53,669 nt of DNA from Enterocloster asparagiformis (GCA_018380885.1 JAGZSY010000037.1:1-53669); one strand, 5' to 3'. Counted from the stretch's first letter, positions 30,785 through 40,284 are shown. The notes: a model not told the origin generated them from the sequence alone. Numbers and translations: made by a program.

Positions 30785-32764
30785 ATGAGCAAATATCCAC
30801 ACATTTTTACACCCGGCAGAATCGGACAGGTGGAGGTGCGCAACCGCACGGTCATGCCTTCAATGGGGACCAACATGTCGGACCACGGCTTTGTAAATGA
30901 CGCCATTGTCAACCATTACGCCGAGCGCGCAAAGGGCAAGGTGGGCCTGATCATGGTCGAGGTGACCTGCGTCGATACTCCCCTTGGACTCAACACCCGG
31001 AATATGCTTGTGGCCGACGACGACAAATACATACCCGGGCTTGCCAGGCTGGCCGACGCCATCCACGCGCAGGGAGCCAAGTGCTTTCTTCAGCTGAGCC
31101 ATACCGGCCGCGGCGCCCGCCGCGTCAACATCAACGCCCAGCCCGTCGGTCCCTCCGCCGTGGCCATGCCCTTCTCCTTCATGATGGGCTTCGGCAACGA
31201 GGAGCCCAGAGCGCTGACCATCGAGGAAATCCATACCATTGAGGACAAATATGCGGCGGCAGCGGTCCGGGCGCAGAAGGCGGGCTTCGACGGCGTGGAG
31301 CTGCACGCCTGCGGTTACTATATGGGACAGCAGTTTCTCTCCTCCAAGGCCAATATCCGGACCGACGAGTACGGCGGCAGCCCGGAGAACCGGAGCCGTT
31401 TCTACTCCAACATTATTGGAAAAATCAGGGAGAACTGCGGGGACGCCTTCGGCCTGGTGGTCAAGCAGGCTGTGATGGAAGCCGGGGATCAGGGCGGAAT
31501 CACGCTGGAGGAGGGCATGTTTTTCGCCAACAAGTTTTTGACCGCAGGCGCGGACGGGATTGAAGTGATGGGCGGCGCCTGGAAGCCTGAGCCGGACCTG
31601 GACGACATCCCCAGCACGGCGGACCAACCGGGCCGGATGCTGGGTCTCTGCGCCCTTGTCAAAAAGACCGTGCTGTCCATGCCGGGTGAAAAGAAAAATC
31701 CCGTGTTTATCGGAGGCGGCCGCACCTATCTGCCGGAGCTGGCGGAACAGTCCCTGGCGGACGGAACATGCGACTTCATTTTCATGGGACACGGCCTGTT
31801 GGCGGAGCCCCATCTGGTGGAATATCTGGAGAAGGACTGCTACGACCAGGCCCGCCCCTGCATCGGCTGCAACCTGTGCGCCGACGACCAGCTCTCCTAC
31901 GGACGTCATATCCGCTGTTCCTGCAACGCGGTGCTGGGAACCGAATCCAACGACTACACGATCCAACCGGCCGCGGCAGCCAAAAATGTTCTGGTGGTGG
32001 GCGGCGGAATCGCCGGCATGGAAGCCGCCCGGGTTGCCGCCCTGCGCGGTCACAAGGTAACCCTGGCGGAGATGAACGATCATCTGGGCGGCCAGCTGGA
32101 CTACGCGGTGGCTCCCCCCTACAAGGACAATTTAAAGCAGCTGTACCCTTATTATGAAAAACAACTGGCTCTGAACGGGGTGGAGGTTCTCCTGAATACG
32201 GAGGCGGATGAGGACTGGATTCTCTCCCGGCGGCCCGACGCCGTGATCTGGGCCTGCGGCGTCCGCCCGGCAAAGCTTCCCATCCCAGGCTTTGAGAGAG
32301 CCATCGTGTCCACCGCCAAGGAAGTTCTTCTGGGAAAGGCCACCGGAGATCACGTGGTGATCATCGGCGGCGGCGTGGTGGGCTGCGAGACTGCGGAGCT
32401 TCTTCTCCAGCAGGGCAAAAAGGTCACAGTGGTGGAGATGCTGGATACTCTGGCCGGCAAGATGGCCTCCACCACCCGCTCCATTCTCATGGGCCATTTA
32501 AAGGGCCATCACCTGGAAACGTATATGGAGTGCGCGTGCCGGGAAATCACGGATCACGGGGTGATCGTTGAAACAAAAAAGGGGAAAACCGTCGAAATCA
32601 TCTGTGACGACGTTCTGATCAGCGTCGGCGACAAGCCCAACAACGAGCTTTGCGAGCGCTTAAAAACAGAGGTGCCGGAATTTTATAATATCGGCGACAG
32701 CGACCGGCCGGACAGCTTTGCGGCGTCCTCCTCCTCCGGTTATTACACGGCCCTCTCACTTTGA
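30785..32764 (+). CDS. Old-yellow-enzyme-type FMN/FAD/4Fe-4S oxidoreductase, BaiCD/BaiH-like
   Basis: 659 residues. Residues 1-345 form an OYE TIM barrel with FMN: PSMGTNMSDHG, QLSHTGRG (103-110), HACGYYMGQQFLS (174-186) and DEYGGSPENRSRF (194-206). A 4Fe-4S cluster is held by Cys359, Cys362, Cys365 and Cys378 (CIGCNLC ... RCSCN). The rest is an FAD/NAD(P)H unit with VLVVGGGIAGMEAA (402-415) and VVIIGGGVVGCETAELLL. This is the 2,4-dienoyl-CoA reductase plan used by bile acid enzymes BaiCD and BaiH, which reduce or oxidise C=C bonds next to a carbonyl. It precedes an HSDH-like SDR by 35 bp. Substrate not proven; enoates are alternatives. Confidence 0.9.
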   Translation: MSKYPHIFTPGRIGQVEVRNRTVMPSMGTNMSDHGFVNDAIVNHYAERAKGKVGLIMVEVTCVDTPLGLNTRNMLVADDDKYIPGLARLADAIHAQGAKCFLQLSHTGRGARRVNINAQPVGPSAVAMPFSFMMGFGNEEPRALTIEEIHTIEDKYAAAAVRAQKAGFDGVELHACGYYMGQQFLSSKANIRTDEYGGSPENRSRFYSNIIGKIRENCGDAFGLVVKQAVMEAGDQGGITLEEGMFFANKFLTAGADGIEVMGGAWKPEPDLDDIPSTADQPGRMLGLCALVKKTVLSMPGEKKNPVFIGGGRTYLPELAEQSLADGTCDFIFMGHGLLAEPHLVEYLEKDCYDQARPCIGCNLCADDQLSYGRHIRCSCNAVLGTESNDYTIQPAAAAKNVLVVGGGIAGMEAARVAALRGHKVTLAEMNDHLGGQLDYAVAPPYKDNLKQLYPYYEKQLALNGVEVLLNTEADEDWILSRRPDAVIWACGVRPAKLPIPGFERAIVSTAKEVLLGKATGDHVVIIGGGVVGCETAELLLQQGKKVTVVEMLDTLAGKMASTTRSILMGHLKGHHLETYMECACREITDHGVIVETKKGKTVEIICDDVLISVGDKPNNELCERLKTEVPEFYNIGDSDRPDSFAASSSSGYYTALSL

Positions 32765-32799
32765 TAATGGAAAGCAGGAAACGAAAGGAACCATAAGAA

Positions 32800-33597
32800 A
32801 TGGACAGAATTAAAGATAAGGTTGCGATTGTAACCGCATGTACAAGGGGCATCGGCCGCGCCATCGCGGACCGCTTCGCCGCCGAGGGCGCCGTGGTCTA
32901 CATGGCGGTGCGCCGCGTGGATGCCGGCCAGGAGATTGCCGACGCCCACAACGCCCTGGGCCGCAGGGTTCACGTGGTGTATTTTGACGGGGATATCCTG
33001 GAGACCATTGAACCCATGATCGAGTCCGTGTACCGGGCGGAAGGCCGCATCGACATTCTGGTCAACAACCTGGGCGGCGGCGTAAAGCCCGGCAACCGGG
33101 ATATCGTGGGCAGCGATATGGAGGCGATTCACAAGGCCTTTGAATTTAACACCATCGTCACCGCCATGTGCGCCCAGTACGCCATCCCCCACATGATCGA
33201 AAGCGGAGGCGGAAGCATCGTCAACATCTCCTCCGAGACCTCAGTGGTGCCGCAGCTGACCCGCAGCTGGTACGGCATCGCCAAGACCGCGGTAAACGCC
33301 CTGACCGAGCACATCGCCATCCAGTACGCACGCCAGAACATCCGCTGCAACGCGGTGCTCCCTCCCTTCACCAAGACGGATGCGGTGAAGGTGCTGCCCC
33401 CGGAATTCGTGGGCCAATACGCCAGAGCCGTCCCCATGGGGCGTGTGGCCGAGCCGGAGGACATGGCCAACGCCGTGCTGTTTCTGGCCAGCGACGAGGC
33501 TTCCTTCATAACCGGCCAGTGTCTGCTGGTCAACGGAGGTTATACGCTTCCGGGCGCGGATTATGCGGACTGCATGAGCCCGAAAACGACGGCATAA
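32800..33597 (+). CDS. Short-chain dehydrogenase resembling clostridial 7-alpha-hydroxysteroid dehydrogenase
   Basis: 265 residues, classical SDR. The cofactor motif is VTACTRGIGRA (11-21), with Arg at 38-39 after strand 2 suggesting NADP. The structural NNLGG is at 89-93, and the catalytic Ser145, Tyr158 and Lys162 are in place (NISSETSVV, SWYGIAK). From memory, IPHMIESGGGSIVNIS, ALTEHIAIQYARQNIRCNAVLP and the C-terminal GADYADCM strongly recall the NADP-dependent 7-alpha-HSDH of Clostridium sardiniense (C. absonum). It would oxidise or reduce a steroid hydroxyl together with the flavoenzyme encoded before it. The position on the steroid is uncertain. Confidence 0.85.
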   Translation: MDRIKDKVAIVTACTRGIGRAIADRFAAEGAVVYMAVRRVDAGQEIADAHNALGRRVHVVYFDGDILETIEPMIESVYRAEGRIDILVNNLGGGVKPGNRDIVGSDMEAIHKAFEFNTIVTAMCAQYAIPHMIESGGGSIVNISSETSVVPQLTRSWYGIAKTAVNALTEHIAIQYARQNIRCNAVLPPFTKTDAVKVLPPEFVGQYARAVPMGRVAEPEDMANAVLFLASDEASFITGQCLLVNGGYTLPGADYADCMSPKTTA

Positions 33598-33612
33598 CGC
33601 AGCACGCAGCAC

Positions 33613-33647
33613 GAGAGGCGGGCAGTGATGTACACTGCCCGCCTCTC
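33613..33647. terminator. Perfect 15-bp hairpin between convergent genes
   Basis: GAGAGGCGGGCAGTG and its exact complement around the loop ATGTA. No T run follows on either strand, so it may act as a bidirectional transcript end or RNA 3' protector. Confidence 0.65.
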
Positions 33648-33667
33648 AGGGTTCGGTTCCATTTACG

Positions 33668-34477
33668 TTATAAGCCGCGCTTCCTCCCGGAATTGCCGCC
33701 GCCTGACCCGCTACTGATCGGGCTGTCCATTTGATACAACTCTTCCCGGCTCGCGCCGATATGCTCCTCCAGCCTGTATTGCAACTCCTCCAGCTGATCC
33801 AGATACAGATTCATCTTCTGCTCCACCGCGTCCCGGCTGTCCTCCCAAATGGGATTTTCTGCGGCAAAAGATTTCAGGTTCCGGATCACCTTTTCCTCCA
33901 CATACGCCCTCTGCTCCCCGTCCCATCCCGCGAACCAATAGTTGATGCTGTAATAGTAAAACCCTTTCTCGCATTTATGGCTGTCCAGCTGAAACTGGCA
34001 GAGAAATTCCAGCTCGTCCCGCAGCAGATCCCGGGACGACTGCGGCTCCAGCTCCAGATAATACTGCAAATTTTTCAGGCTCTCAATATAGTCGGACAAA
34101 TAGCTGGCCCGCATATTCCCATTGATCGCGTACTCCTCCTGATCCACCCCGTATTCGGTGAGAATATCGGCCAAATCGCCGCTCAGCTCATAGGGGGGCG
34201 TCTCCGTCGCGGCCGTTTTCATCCTGTCCAGCGTATCCGCCACCTCGGTTCTGGCGGCCTTAAGGGAAGCCTCGTCGTAATCCTTGAGATATTGCCCCAC
34301 CGCCTCCAGCGCCTTGTCGTAGTCGGCGCTGTCCTGATCCTGCTCCAGGGTAAACACCGCGTAATCGTCCACTATTTTCTTATAATTTTCCTGAGTTTTC
34401 TCCCCGCTCCCGCAGCCTGCAAGCAGCGCCGCGGACAGCAGAACCGGCATGAGTATGCCCGCAATCCGTCTCTTCAT
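33668..34477 (-). CDS. Lipoprotein, 269 aa, helical
   Basis: A lipoprotein signal (VLLSAALLAGCGSG, Cys22) is followed by a wholly helical, acidic protein with repeated patterns of Tyr, Asp and Leu (KIVDDYAVFTLEQDQDSADYDKALEAVGQYLKDYD) and a short Gly/Ser-Gly-rich C-terminus ending NSGRKRGL. No family recognised. It lies 33 bp after the kinase-NACHT gene and may be its extracytoplasmic partner or sensor, since the kinase-NACHT protein has a membrane helix and an outer part. This role is inference from position. Confidence 0.7.
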   Translation of the reverse strand: MKRRIAGILMPVLLSAALLAGCGSGEKTQENYKKIVDDYAVFTLEQDQDSADYDKALEAVGQYLKDYDEASLKAARTEVADTLDRMKTAATETPPYELSGDLADILTEYGVDQEEYAINGNMRASYLSDYIESLKNLQYYLELEPQSSRDLLRDELEFLCQFQLDSHKCEKGFYYYSINYWFAGWDGEQRAYVEEKVIRNLKSFAAENPIWEDSRDAVEQKMNLYLDQLEELQYRLEEHIGASREELYQMDSPISSGSGGGNSGRKRGL

Positions 34478-34510
34478 AATCCTCTCATCCCCTGCATTTC
34501 CGTATGATCG

Positions 34511-37417
34511 TCACCAGCCCACGGCCGTCATTGGGAAATTCTGCTGCCGCAGCTCCCCCTTCGCGTCCTTCCGCTGGCTCTCGGCAGCCGCCAGCTGCCG
34601 GTCCAGTTCCTCCTCCGTGCTGCTCGAAGGATATTTCAGCACGTACTGCTTGAACGTGCTCATCTGCGCCACCGCGTCCATCACCGTCTTTGCCGATTCC
34701 GGCTCCATCCTGCCGGTCACCTGAAGCAGCTCCAGATAACAGGTCTCGGCGTAGGCGTCCAGATAGGCCTCGTACGCCTTCACCAGCGGCTCCCGCCTGG
34801 AACGGTCCCGGTAGGGGCTGTCCTCGTCGCAGAGACAGCGCTCCAGGTATCCCAGGGCCTCCTCCATAATACCGCTCATCTCCTGGCTCTTCAAATACAG
34901 GCTTCCCAAAGTGTCCAGGGGAATCTCCGTCCCCTGGCGCTCCAGCTCCTCCAGCCAGTTTCCGCCGTCCGTGGCCACCGTCCCCTGGCGTGCCTGCTGC
35001 TCCAGCGCCCGCCCGATCCTATCCCTCAGATAGCCGGTCTCCCGGGCGTCCCCGTTCAGGACACCGTCCCCGTAAGCCTCCCGCAGCACGGCTTTTTGAA
35101 GGGATATCTGAGTGTCCAGCAGCTGCAGGTTGATCATCAGGCGCTGGGAGGCGTTGCGGATGCTGTATTTTTCTTCCTCCGACAGCTCCCCGGGCCCCCA
35201 GGCGCGGTAAGCCGCCGCCGCCCCGCCGGACAGCAGGGAAGCGGCCAGAAGCCCTGCGGCCAGCCGCAGCCGCCAGACCCTTTTCCTGTATTGATCCAGC
35301 TTTTGCCGGTTCTCCCCGGCCATTTTCACCAGGCAATCCATAAAGTTGTCGTGAATCAGCCGGTAGTAACCGCTTCCACTTTTTTCCAGCAAATTCAAGC
35401 GCTCCATCAGCTGTTCCGACACCGCGTAATCAAACCACTCGCTCCCGTTGGAAATCCCTTTCAGCATCAGCCTGGACTTCCCGGCGTACTCGGGAAACGA
35501 CATGGAAAAGGACTTTTGCAGAAGGCTGTGGTAGCTGGCCTCCGCGGTTCGGTGGAGCTCCTCGAAGGTCAGAATGGTCCGCTTGCGCCGCTTCATCTCC
35601 CAGGCGATCCGGGGCAGCAGATGGCGCAGCACATAGCTGTGGCGCAGCTGCTCCTCCTGATCCCCGGAATCCGCGCGCAGCTGGCGGATGTGCAGGCTCT
35701 CCAGGTAGCGGCCCACCATCTCCTCCATGTCCGCGGGCGCATCGCCGCCTTCCTGCCCCGGCCGCGCTGTCTTCCGATACAGCGTAAGCATCATGGGGTT
35801 GCGCAGCAGTTCCAGCAGTTCCCGGTTGGACGGGCGGCACAGGCCGTCCCCCTCCAGCTCCCGGCACACCTGCTCCTCCGAGAGCGGAAGCAGCCGCACC
35901 GCGCCAAATCCCCGAAGCCCGTATTCCATAACCGCCTCGGAACGGTCCGTGACCAGGATTCCAACACCTGGCTTCCGCCCCAGCTCCTCGATCTCCTGCA
36001 GCAGCGCCTGCCGTTTGCGCCCCGCTTCGTTCAGACCGTCCAACAGCAGCACATACGCGCCGCCCATTTCCCTGCCCTCGTCCAAAAGGCGGTCCAATTC
36101 GTGGATGGCCTCGCCCATGTCCCCGGCCTGGTCGGAATAGCGAAGGCCCCGCAGCAGGCATTTGCGGATATAATAGGGTTCCTCCCCCGCCTCCTGGTAA
36201 TCCGCCAGGGAAATGTAGACCGCGGCCGGACCGCCCGGGCTGTAGGCGCGCGTGCTCCTCCCCAAAAGCTCCAGCAGAAACCGGGTCTTTCCCATACCGC
36301 CGGAGCCGGTGAGCAGCATCAGCCCGCCCTCCGCCAGCGCCTGAAAGCAGGTCCCGCCGTCCATGGTTCCCGAGTCCCCGGACAGGCTCCGCTCCAGATA
36401 AGGCCCGTCCGGCTGTCTCAGGCGCTTCCAGCTCCTGCGGCTGCTCTCCCAGACCGCGCTGTGGGATATGCCCTTTCCGTCGATTCTGCGGATCAGCTCC
36501 TCAAACTCCCGGCGCAGCTCCCCCGCGGACTGGTACCGCTTCCGGGCCAGCACGTGGAGCCCCCTCACCGCGATCCGCACCGCCTGCCAGACCGCGGACA
36601 GCGGCTGTCCGGAAAAAATTTCCAAATCCCGGGGCAGGCTTTTTCCCGGCCCCCGGCCTGTAATCTCCGGCTCCGCCAGACGCCTTCCCGCCAGGATGCG
36701 GAAAAACACAGCGCACACCGAATACAGGTCCGAGGCCGGGCCGATCTGCGAAATCTGCCTCAGCCGTACCTCCGGCGCCGTGTACCCCTCCTTCTCGCTG
36801 AAAACGAAGCGCTCCGCTCCCTCCGCCCCCATCTGCCACACGCTGTTGTAATCGATGAGCAGCGCCCTGTTCTTAAGCAGCAGAATATTGTCCGGGCTGA
36901 TGTCCAGATGGAGGACGCCGTGCCGGTGAAAGCATTCCAGACCGTCCAATATCCACAGCATCCACTCCGCCGCTTCCTTAAGACTGCCGGGGCCTCCCCC
37001 CGCCAGCAGCTCCTCCAGCGTGGCGCCCCCATGGACCGACAGCACCGAGTAAAACGTGCCGTAGGCCTCGTATGAATTTAAATTGCCGGAAATTTCTTCC
37101 GGCAAAAGGGCCAAAAGCTCCAGATTCACCTGATTTCCCTTGAGGAAGCCGCTGCGGCAGCTTTCCATCCGCTCTTCTCCCCCGGGCAGGCAGCAGATCC
37201 CGCCTGTCTCGTCGCGGTAGATCAGGCCCCTGGGATGGTAGGGAAACAGCTCCTTCACCAGAACCCGGTGGAGGCAGCCCCGGTTCAGGGCGTCCTCGTA
37301 AACCGCCCTGTAAACCACCGCGCTTCCCCCGCAGCCCTCCACCGACTCCAGGCGGTAGTCCACCCCTCCCAGCCGCAGGACCTCGCCTGCCGCCCTCAGT
37401 TTCCGCCCGCTCTCCAT
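34511..37417 (-). CDS. Protein kinase - NACHT-like NTPase fusion with one membrane helix
   Basis: 968 residues. The N-terminal kinase domain (about 15-310) has the loop EGCGGSAVVYRA (27-38), Lys55 in VLVKE, HLDISPDN (His170, Asp172, Asn177), DYN at 189-191 in place of DFG, and TAPEV. The NTPase has Walker A LLTGSGGMGKTRFL (Lys377-Thr378), Walker B VLLLDGLNEAG (456-466, as in NACHT proteins) and a sensor-like ILVTDRSE. A helical region leads to a membrane helix near residue 720 (LAAGLLAASLLSGGAAAAY) and a helical C-terminal 230 residues, presumably outside. This is a signal-transducing STAND-type ATPase with an attached kinase. Kinase-NTPase fusions occur in conflict and stress systems, but this one is of unknown role. 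Confidence 0.85.
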   Translation of the reverse strand: MESGRKLRAAGEVLRLGGVDYRLESVEGCGGSAVVYRAVYEDALNRGCLHRVLVKELFPYHPRGLIYRDETGGICCLPGGEERMESCRSGFLKGNQVNLELLALLPEEISGNLNSYEAYGTFYSVLSVHGGATLEELLAGGGPGSLKEAAEWMLWILDGLECFHRHGVLHLDISPDNILLLKNRALLIDYNSVWQMGAEGAERFVFSEKEGYTAPEVRLRQISQIGPASDLYSVCAVFFRILAGRRLAEPEITGRGPGKSLPRDLEIFSGQPLSAVWQAVRIAVRGLHVLARKRYQSAGELRREFEELIRRIDGKGISHSAVWESSRRSWKRLRQPDGPYLERSLSGDSGTMDGGTCFQALAEGGLMLLTGSGGMGKTRFLLELLGRSTRAYSPGGPAAVYISLADYQEAGEEPYYIRKCLLRGLRYSDQAGDMGEAIHELDRLLDEGREMGGAYVLLLDGLNEAGRKRQALLQEIEELGRKPGVGILVTDRSEAVMEYGLRGFGAVRLLPLSEEQVCRELEGDGLCRPSNRELLELLRNPMMLTLYRKTARPGQEGGDAPADMEEMVGRYLESLHIRQLRADSGDQEEQLRHSYVLRHLLPRIAWEMKRRKRTILTFEELHRTAEASYHSLLQKSFSMSFPEYAGKSRLMLKGISNGSEWFDYAVSEQLMERLNLLEKSGSGYYRLIHDNFMDCLVKMAGENRQKLDQYRKRVWRLRLAAGLLAASLLSGGAAAAYRAWGPGELSEEEKYSIRNASQRLMINLQLLDTQISLQKAVLREAYGDGVLNGDARETGYLRDRIGRALEQQARQGTVATDGGNWLEELERQGTEIPLDTLGSLYLKSQEMSGIMEEALGYLERCLCDEDSPYRDRSRREPLVKAYEAYLDAYAETCYLELLQVTGRMEPESAKTVMDAVAQMSTFKQYVLKYPSSSTEEELDRQLAAAESQRKDAKGELRQQNFPMTAVGW

Positions 37418-37499
37418 CTCATTTCCTCCATTGCGGCCCGGTGGTCACCCAGGCCGTTTATCTGATACGGGATTGTGTACCATCCTCATCATATCGCGC

Positions 37500-38687
37500 T
37501 CACGTCTCAGATTCTTTAACCTTTTTCCGCCGCCCCTGGCCCATGAAAAGGGCGTCCAGCACCTCCGCCATCCGCTCCCCCGATTCCTGGGCCTTCATGG
37601 AGTAAAGGACCAGCAGGTCGAAGGCGTTGCCGGGATCCAGCAAATTCATGCCGTAGGTGTCCAAAAACAGGTTCATTTTTTCAAACCGGATTTCCAGGCG
37701 GGTGTCCGCGTCCTCCTCGTCCAGATCGTCCGGGTAATAGTCCTCCCCATCCTCCGCTTCCTCGTCAAAAGCCTCTGTGATCAGATAGAGCAGGATCATG
37801 GCCTTTCTCGAGACGTCCTCCTTCCGGTTGCGCATATTGAAAAGGCTGCTCTCGTTGGGCCAGAACTTCTTTACCAGGCGCTGGAGGGGGGACAGCCCCG
37901 CGAGGTTTCTTCCCTCCGGCACGTTCATGCCCAAATACTCCACAATCACGTCCCGCATGGTATATTCCTGCTCCTGGTCCTCCTTATCCAGCTTTTCCTG
38001 CACCAGGCGGTCCCGCTCCCCCACAGGCTTTTGCAGCATGTTCAAAAGACTGGTAAACTTCTCGTAGGCCGTCTCGTGGAGCTGCCCCAAATCCTCCCCG
38101 TGTTCCTGGAAAAACGCCATCAGCTCCTGCTCTGTCCGCACCTGGCTGAAAACGTCGCGCAGCTGGCGGGTGTAAAAACGCGGGCTCCCCTGCACGGCCT
38201 TTCTCTCTCCCCTGCCCCGCAGCCGTCCGCCGCAGATAGTTTGCGCCTTCTCTTTAAACTCCAACGCCTTCTCATAGGAAGCGCCTGTTCTCAGGGCAAA
38301 CGCATAGGCCAGTTCATCCGGGTTGCGGTAATGGATTCCCGCCTCCGCGGCAGCGCCCAAAAGCCTGGATGCCCCCGCCTCGTCCAGCCCCAGGGCGAAG
38401 CTGATCTGGAACAGGGCCTCCCTGTTCTGGGGCATATTCTGGCCCTTGAGCCAGTTGCGCACCTTTTTCGCCAGGCTTTCGCGGCTGTCGCCTGTGATAT
38501 CGGCCAGCCCGCTCACCAGGCGGGCGGATAAATCCTCGTGGGGATAGACCTGCCTCAGCACGTCCCCAAAGCTGCGCAGCAGCGCCCCTTCCTTTAAAAA
38601 TTCCACCATCTGCCGGGGGGACCGCTCATCCCCCATCAAAAATCCCATATTGTTGCCGGATATATTCGTCATCGCCCCTCGGTCCAT
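37500..38687 (-). CDS. HTH-containing protein, 395 aa, partner of the kinase-NACHT protein
   Basis: After a short leader (GGGAGG 8 bases before ATG 38687), residues about 52-112 resemble an XRE-type HTH fold: SRESLAKKVRNWLKGQNMPQNREALFQISFALGLDEAGASRLLG. The remainder is helical, with a region of charged residues, a very acidic stretch (EDGEDYYPDDLDEEDADTR, about 318-336) and a basic end (GRRKKVKESET). No enzyme motif or membrane helix. It is the first gene of a three-gene operon (82 bp before the kinase-NACHT gene), so it may be a DNA-binding or adaptor substrate of that kinase. I could not pick a convincing promoter in 38688-38803. Confidence 0.65.
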   Translation of the reverse strand: MDRGAMTNISGNNMGFLMGDERSPRQMVEFLKEGALLRSFGDVLRQVYPHEDLSARLVSGLADITGDSRESLAKKVRNWLKGQNMPQNREALFQISFALGLDEAGASRLLGAAAEAGIHYRNPDELAYAFALRTGASYEKALEFKEKAQTICGGRLRGRGERKAVQGSPRFYTRQLRDVFSQVRTEQELMAFFQEHGEDLGQLHETAYEKFTSLLNMLQKPVGERDRLVQEKLDKEDQEQEYTMRDVIVEYLGMNVPEGRNLAGLSPLQRLVKKFWPNESSLFNMRNRKEDVSRKAMILLYLITEAFDEEAEDGEDYYPDDLDEEDADTRLEIRFEKMNLFLDTYGMNLLDPGNAFDLLVLYSMKAQESGERMAEVLDALFMGQGRRKKVKESET

Positions 38688-38803
38688 TGCGGCTGCCTCC
38701 CTTTATATCAAACGTTCTCACACTGTCCTGTCGGTTGAATATGGTTTGATTTTAACATAATTAGGGGAAATTTGATATATAAAACTGGAAGGCGGCAAGC
38801 GCA

Positions 38804-38842
38804 AAAAAAGAACAGGGCATATATATACATACGCCCTGCTCA
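38804..38842 (-). terminator. Terminator of the NhaC operon
   Basis: Minus-strand GAGCAGGGC and GCCCTGTTC stem followed by TTTTTTT, 15 bases after the NhaC stop codon. Confidence 0.8.
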
Positions 38843-38856
38843 AAGATCACTGTTGT

Positions 38857-40284
38857 TTATTGTTTCATCTTCCTGGAGTACTTCTCCCCGCCTTCCAGAT
38901 TAACGCTGGCGGGAACCACCCGGAATTTCAGCACCACGCTCACCAGCACCGCGATGGGCATCAGATAAACCAGGCAGGCGTAGGGAGCGAAGCCGAGCGT
39001 GCCGACGCCGAACATTCCCACCACATAGATACCGGAGGCGTTCCACGGAATAAAGGTACAGCCCGGCGTGGAGGTCGCATTAATCGCTTTAGACAGGTTC
39101 GTGGGATGCAGACCGTATTCCTTGTACGCCGGCGCCATCAAAGATCCGGTCATCAGCAGGGAGAACGTGTTGGTACCCATGGTATTTCCGATTAAAGCGA
39201 TGATCTCGCTGACAAGGGTGAGCTGGAAAATGTTTTTGGTTTTTTTGGAAATCGGGTGAATGATCGCCTCCATGATACCTACGGTATTGAACGCCCCGAT
39301 CATGCCAAATGCAAATATCATCATGAACGCCGTGGAAGCCATGCTGGTCACGCCGCCGCGGTTCAGCAGCGTATCGAGGAACGCTTCCCCAGTGTCTGCC
39401 TTAAATCCATTCCAGAAAACGGTCATACAGTTGTTGGCATCCATTCCCTGATAAAACACCGCTACGGCGCAGGCGACCAGCGCGCTGACAATCATGGACA
39501 GCATAGCGGGTTTCTTCAGGAAAATCAGGACCAGAAGCAGTATTACGGGGATAAACGCAACAAATCCCACGCGGAACTCATTGCCGAGGGCTGCCATCAC
39601 GCTGTCCACAAAGCTGCTGTCAAATGTTTCCGAGGCAAATCTCATTCCCATCACATAGTAAATAATCGTGGTAATTGCAATTACGGGAAGGGCGATGATC
39701 ACCAGCTCCTTACAGTGGGTGATCAGATCCGTTCCCACGCTGGCGGACGCCACATTGGTGGAATCCGACATCGGCGACAGCATGTCCCCCAGATAAGCGC
39801 CGCTGACAATGGCTCCCACGGTCACCGCGCTGGAAACCCCGATGCTCTCGCCAATCGCAAACATAGCGATTCCGGCAGTTCCCAAGGTCCCCCAGGAAGT
39901 GCCGCAGGCAAGGGAGACAAGGCCGCACAGAAGAAACGAAGCCACGAGAAAGATTTTGGGGCTGATCATCTTCATCCCGTAATAGATAATGGCCGGAACC
40001 GTGCCGGCTGCGATCCAGGTGGCGATCAGCGCGCCCACCGCCATAATCGTGAGAACGGCGCCCATTCCTTTTTTGATGGATTCCATCGCCCCGTTGTCAA
40101 CCTCTTTGAACGTGTAGCCCAAATGCATGCAGGCCGGGTACACCAAAAGCCATGCCACCAGAAACATGGGCTGAATCGGCGCGTTGATCAGTTTGTTCGC
40201 CCCCAGAACAATCAGCAGCACACCGCCCAGAACGAGAAGGGCATATCCAGTTGACGGAGTTTTGTGTTCAGAATTAACAGACAT
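38857..40284 (-). CDS. NhaC-family Na+/H+ antiporter-type transporter
   Basis: 475 residues with about 12 membrane helices. NhaC-family stretches include LACGTSWGTLGTAGIAMFAIGESIG, GAIVSGAYLGDMLSPMSDSTNVASASVGTDLITH (the Asp/Ser/Thr-rich core loop) and the C-terminal FIPWNASGIYVVGMFGVGTLGFAPYACLVYLMPI. The family includes Na+/H+ antiporters, malate/lactate exchangers and amino acid carriers. As the last gene of an operon with a PLP enzyme and RidA, it is more likely a substrate or product carrier than a pH regulator; this is inference. It follows the PLP gene by 46 bp. Confidence 0.88.
   Translation of the reverse strand: MSVNSEHKTPSTGYALLVLGGVLLIVLGANKLINAPIQPMFLVAWLLVYPACMHLGYTFKEVDNGAMESIKKGMGAVLTIMAVGALIATWIAAGTVPAIIYYGMKMISPKIFLVASFLLCGLVSLACGTSWGTLGTAGIAMFAIGESIGVSSAVTVGAIVSGAYLGDMLSPMSDSTNVASASVGTDLITHCKELVIIALPVIAITTIIYYVMGMRFASETFDSSFVDSVMAALGNEFRVGFVAFIPVILLLVLIFLKKPAMLSMIVSALVACAVAVFYQGMDANNCMTVFWNGFKADTGEAFLDTLLNRGGVTSMASTAFMMIFAFGMIGAFNTVGIMEAIIHPISKKTKNIFQLTLVSEIIALIGNTMGTNTFSLLMTGSLMAPAYKEYGLHPTNLSKAINATSTPGCTFIPWNASGIYVVGMFGVGTLGFAPYACLVYLMPIAVLVSVVLKFRVVPASVNLEGGEKYSRKMKQ

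Noticed and set aside
35096..37075. 659-codon plus-strand frame opposite the kinase-NACHT gene
   Set aside because: The minus strand carries clear kinase and NTPase motifs. The antisense product is Arg/Gln/His/Pro-rich shadow sequence.
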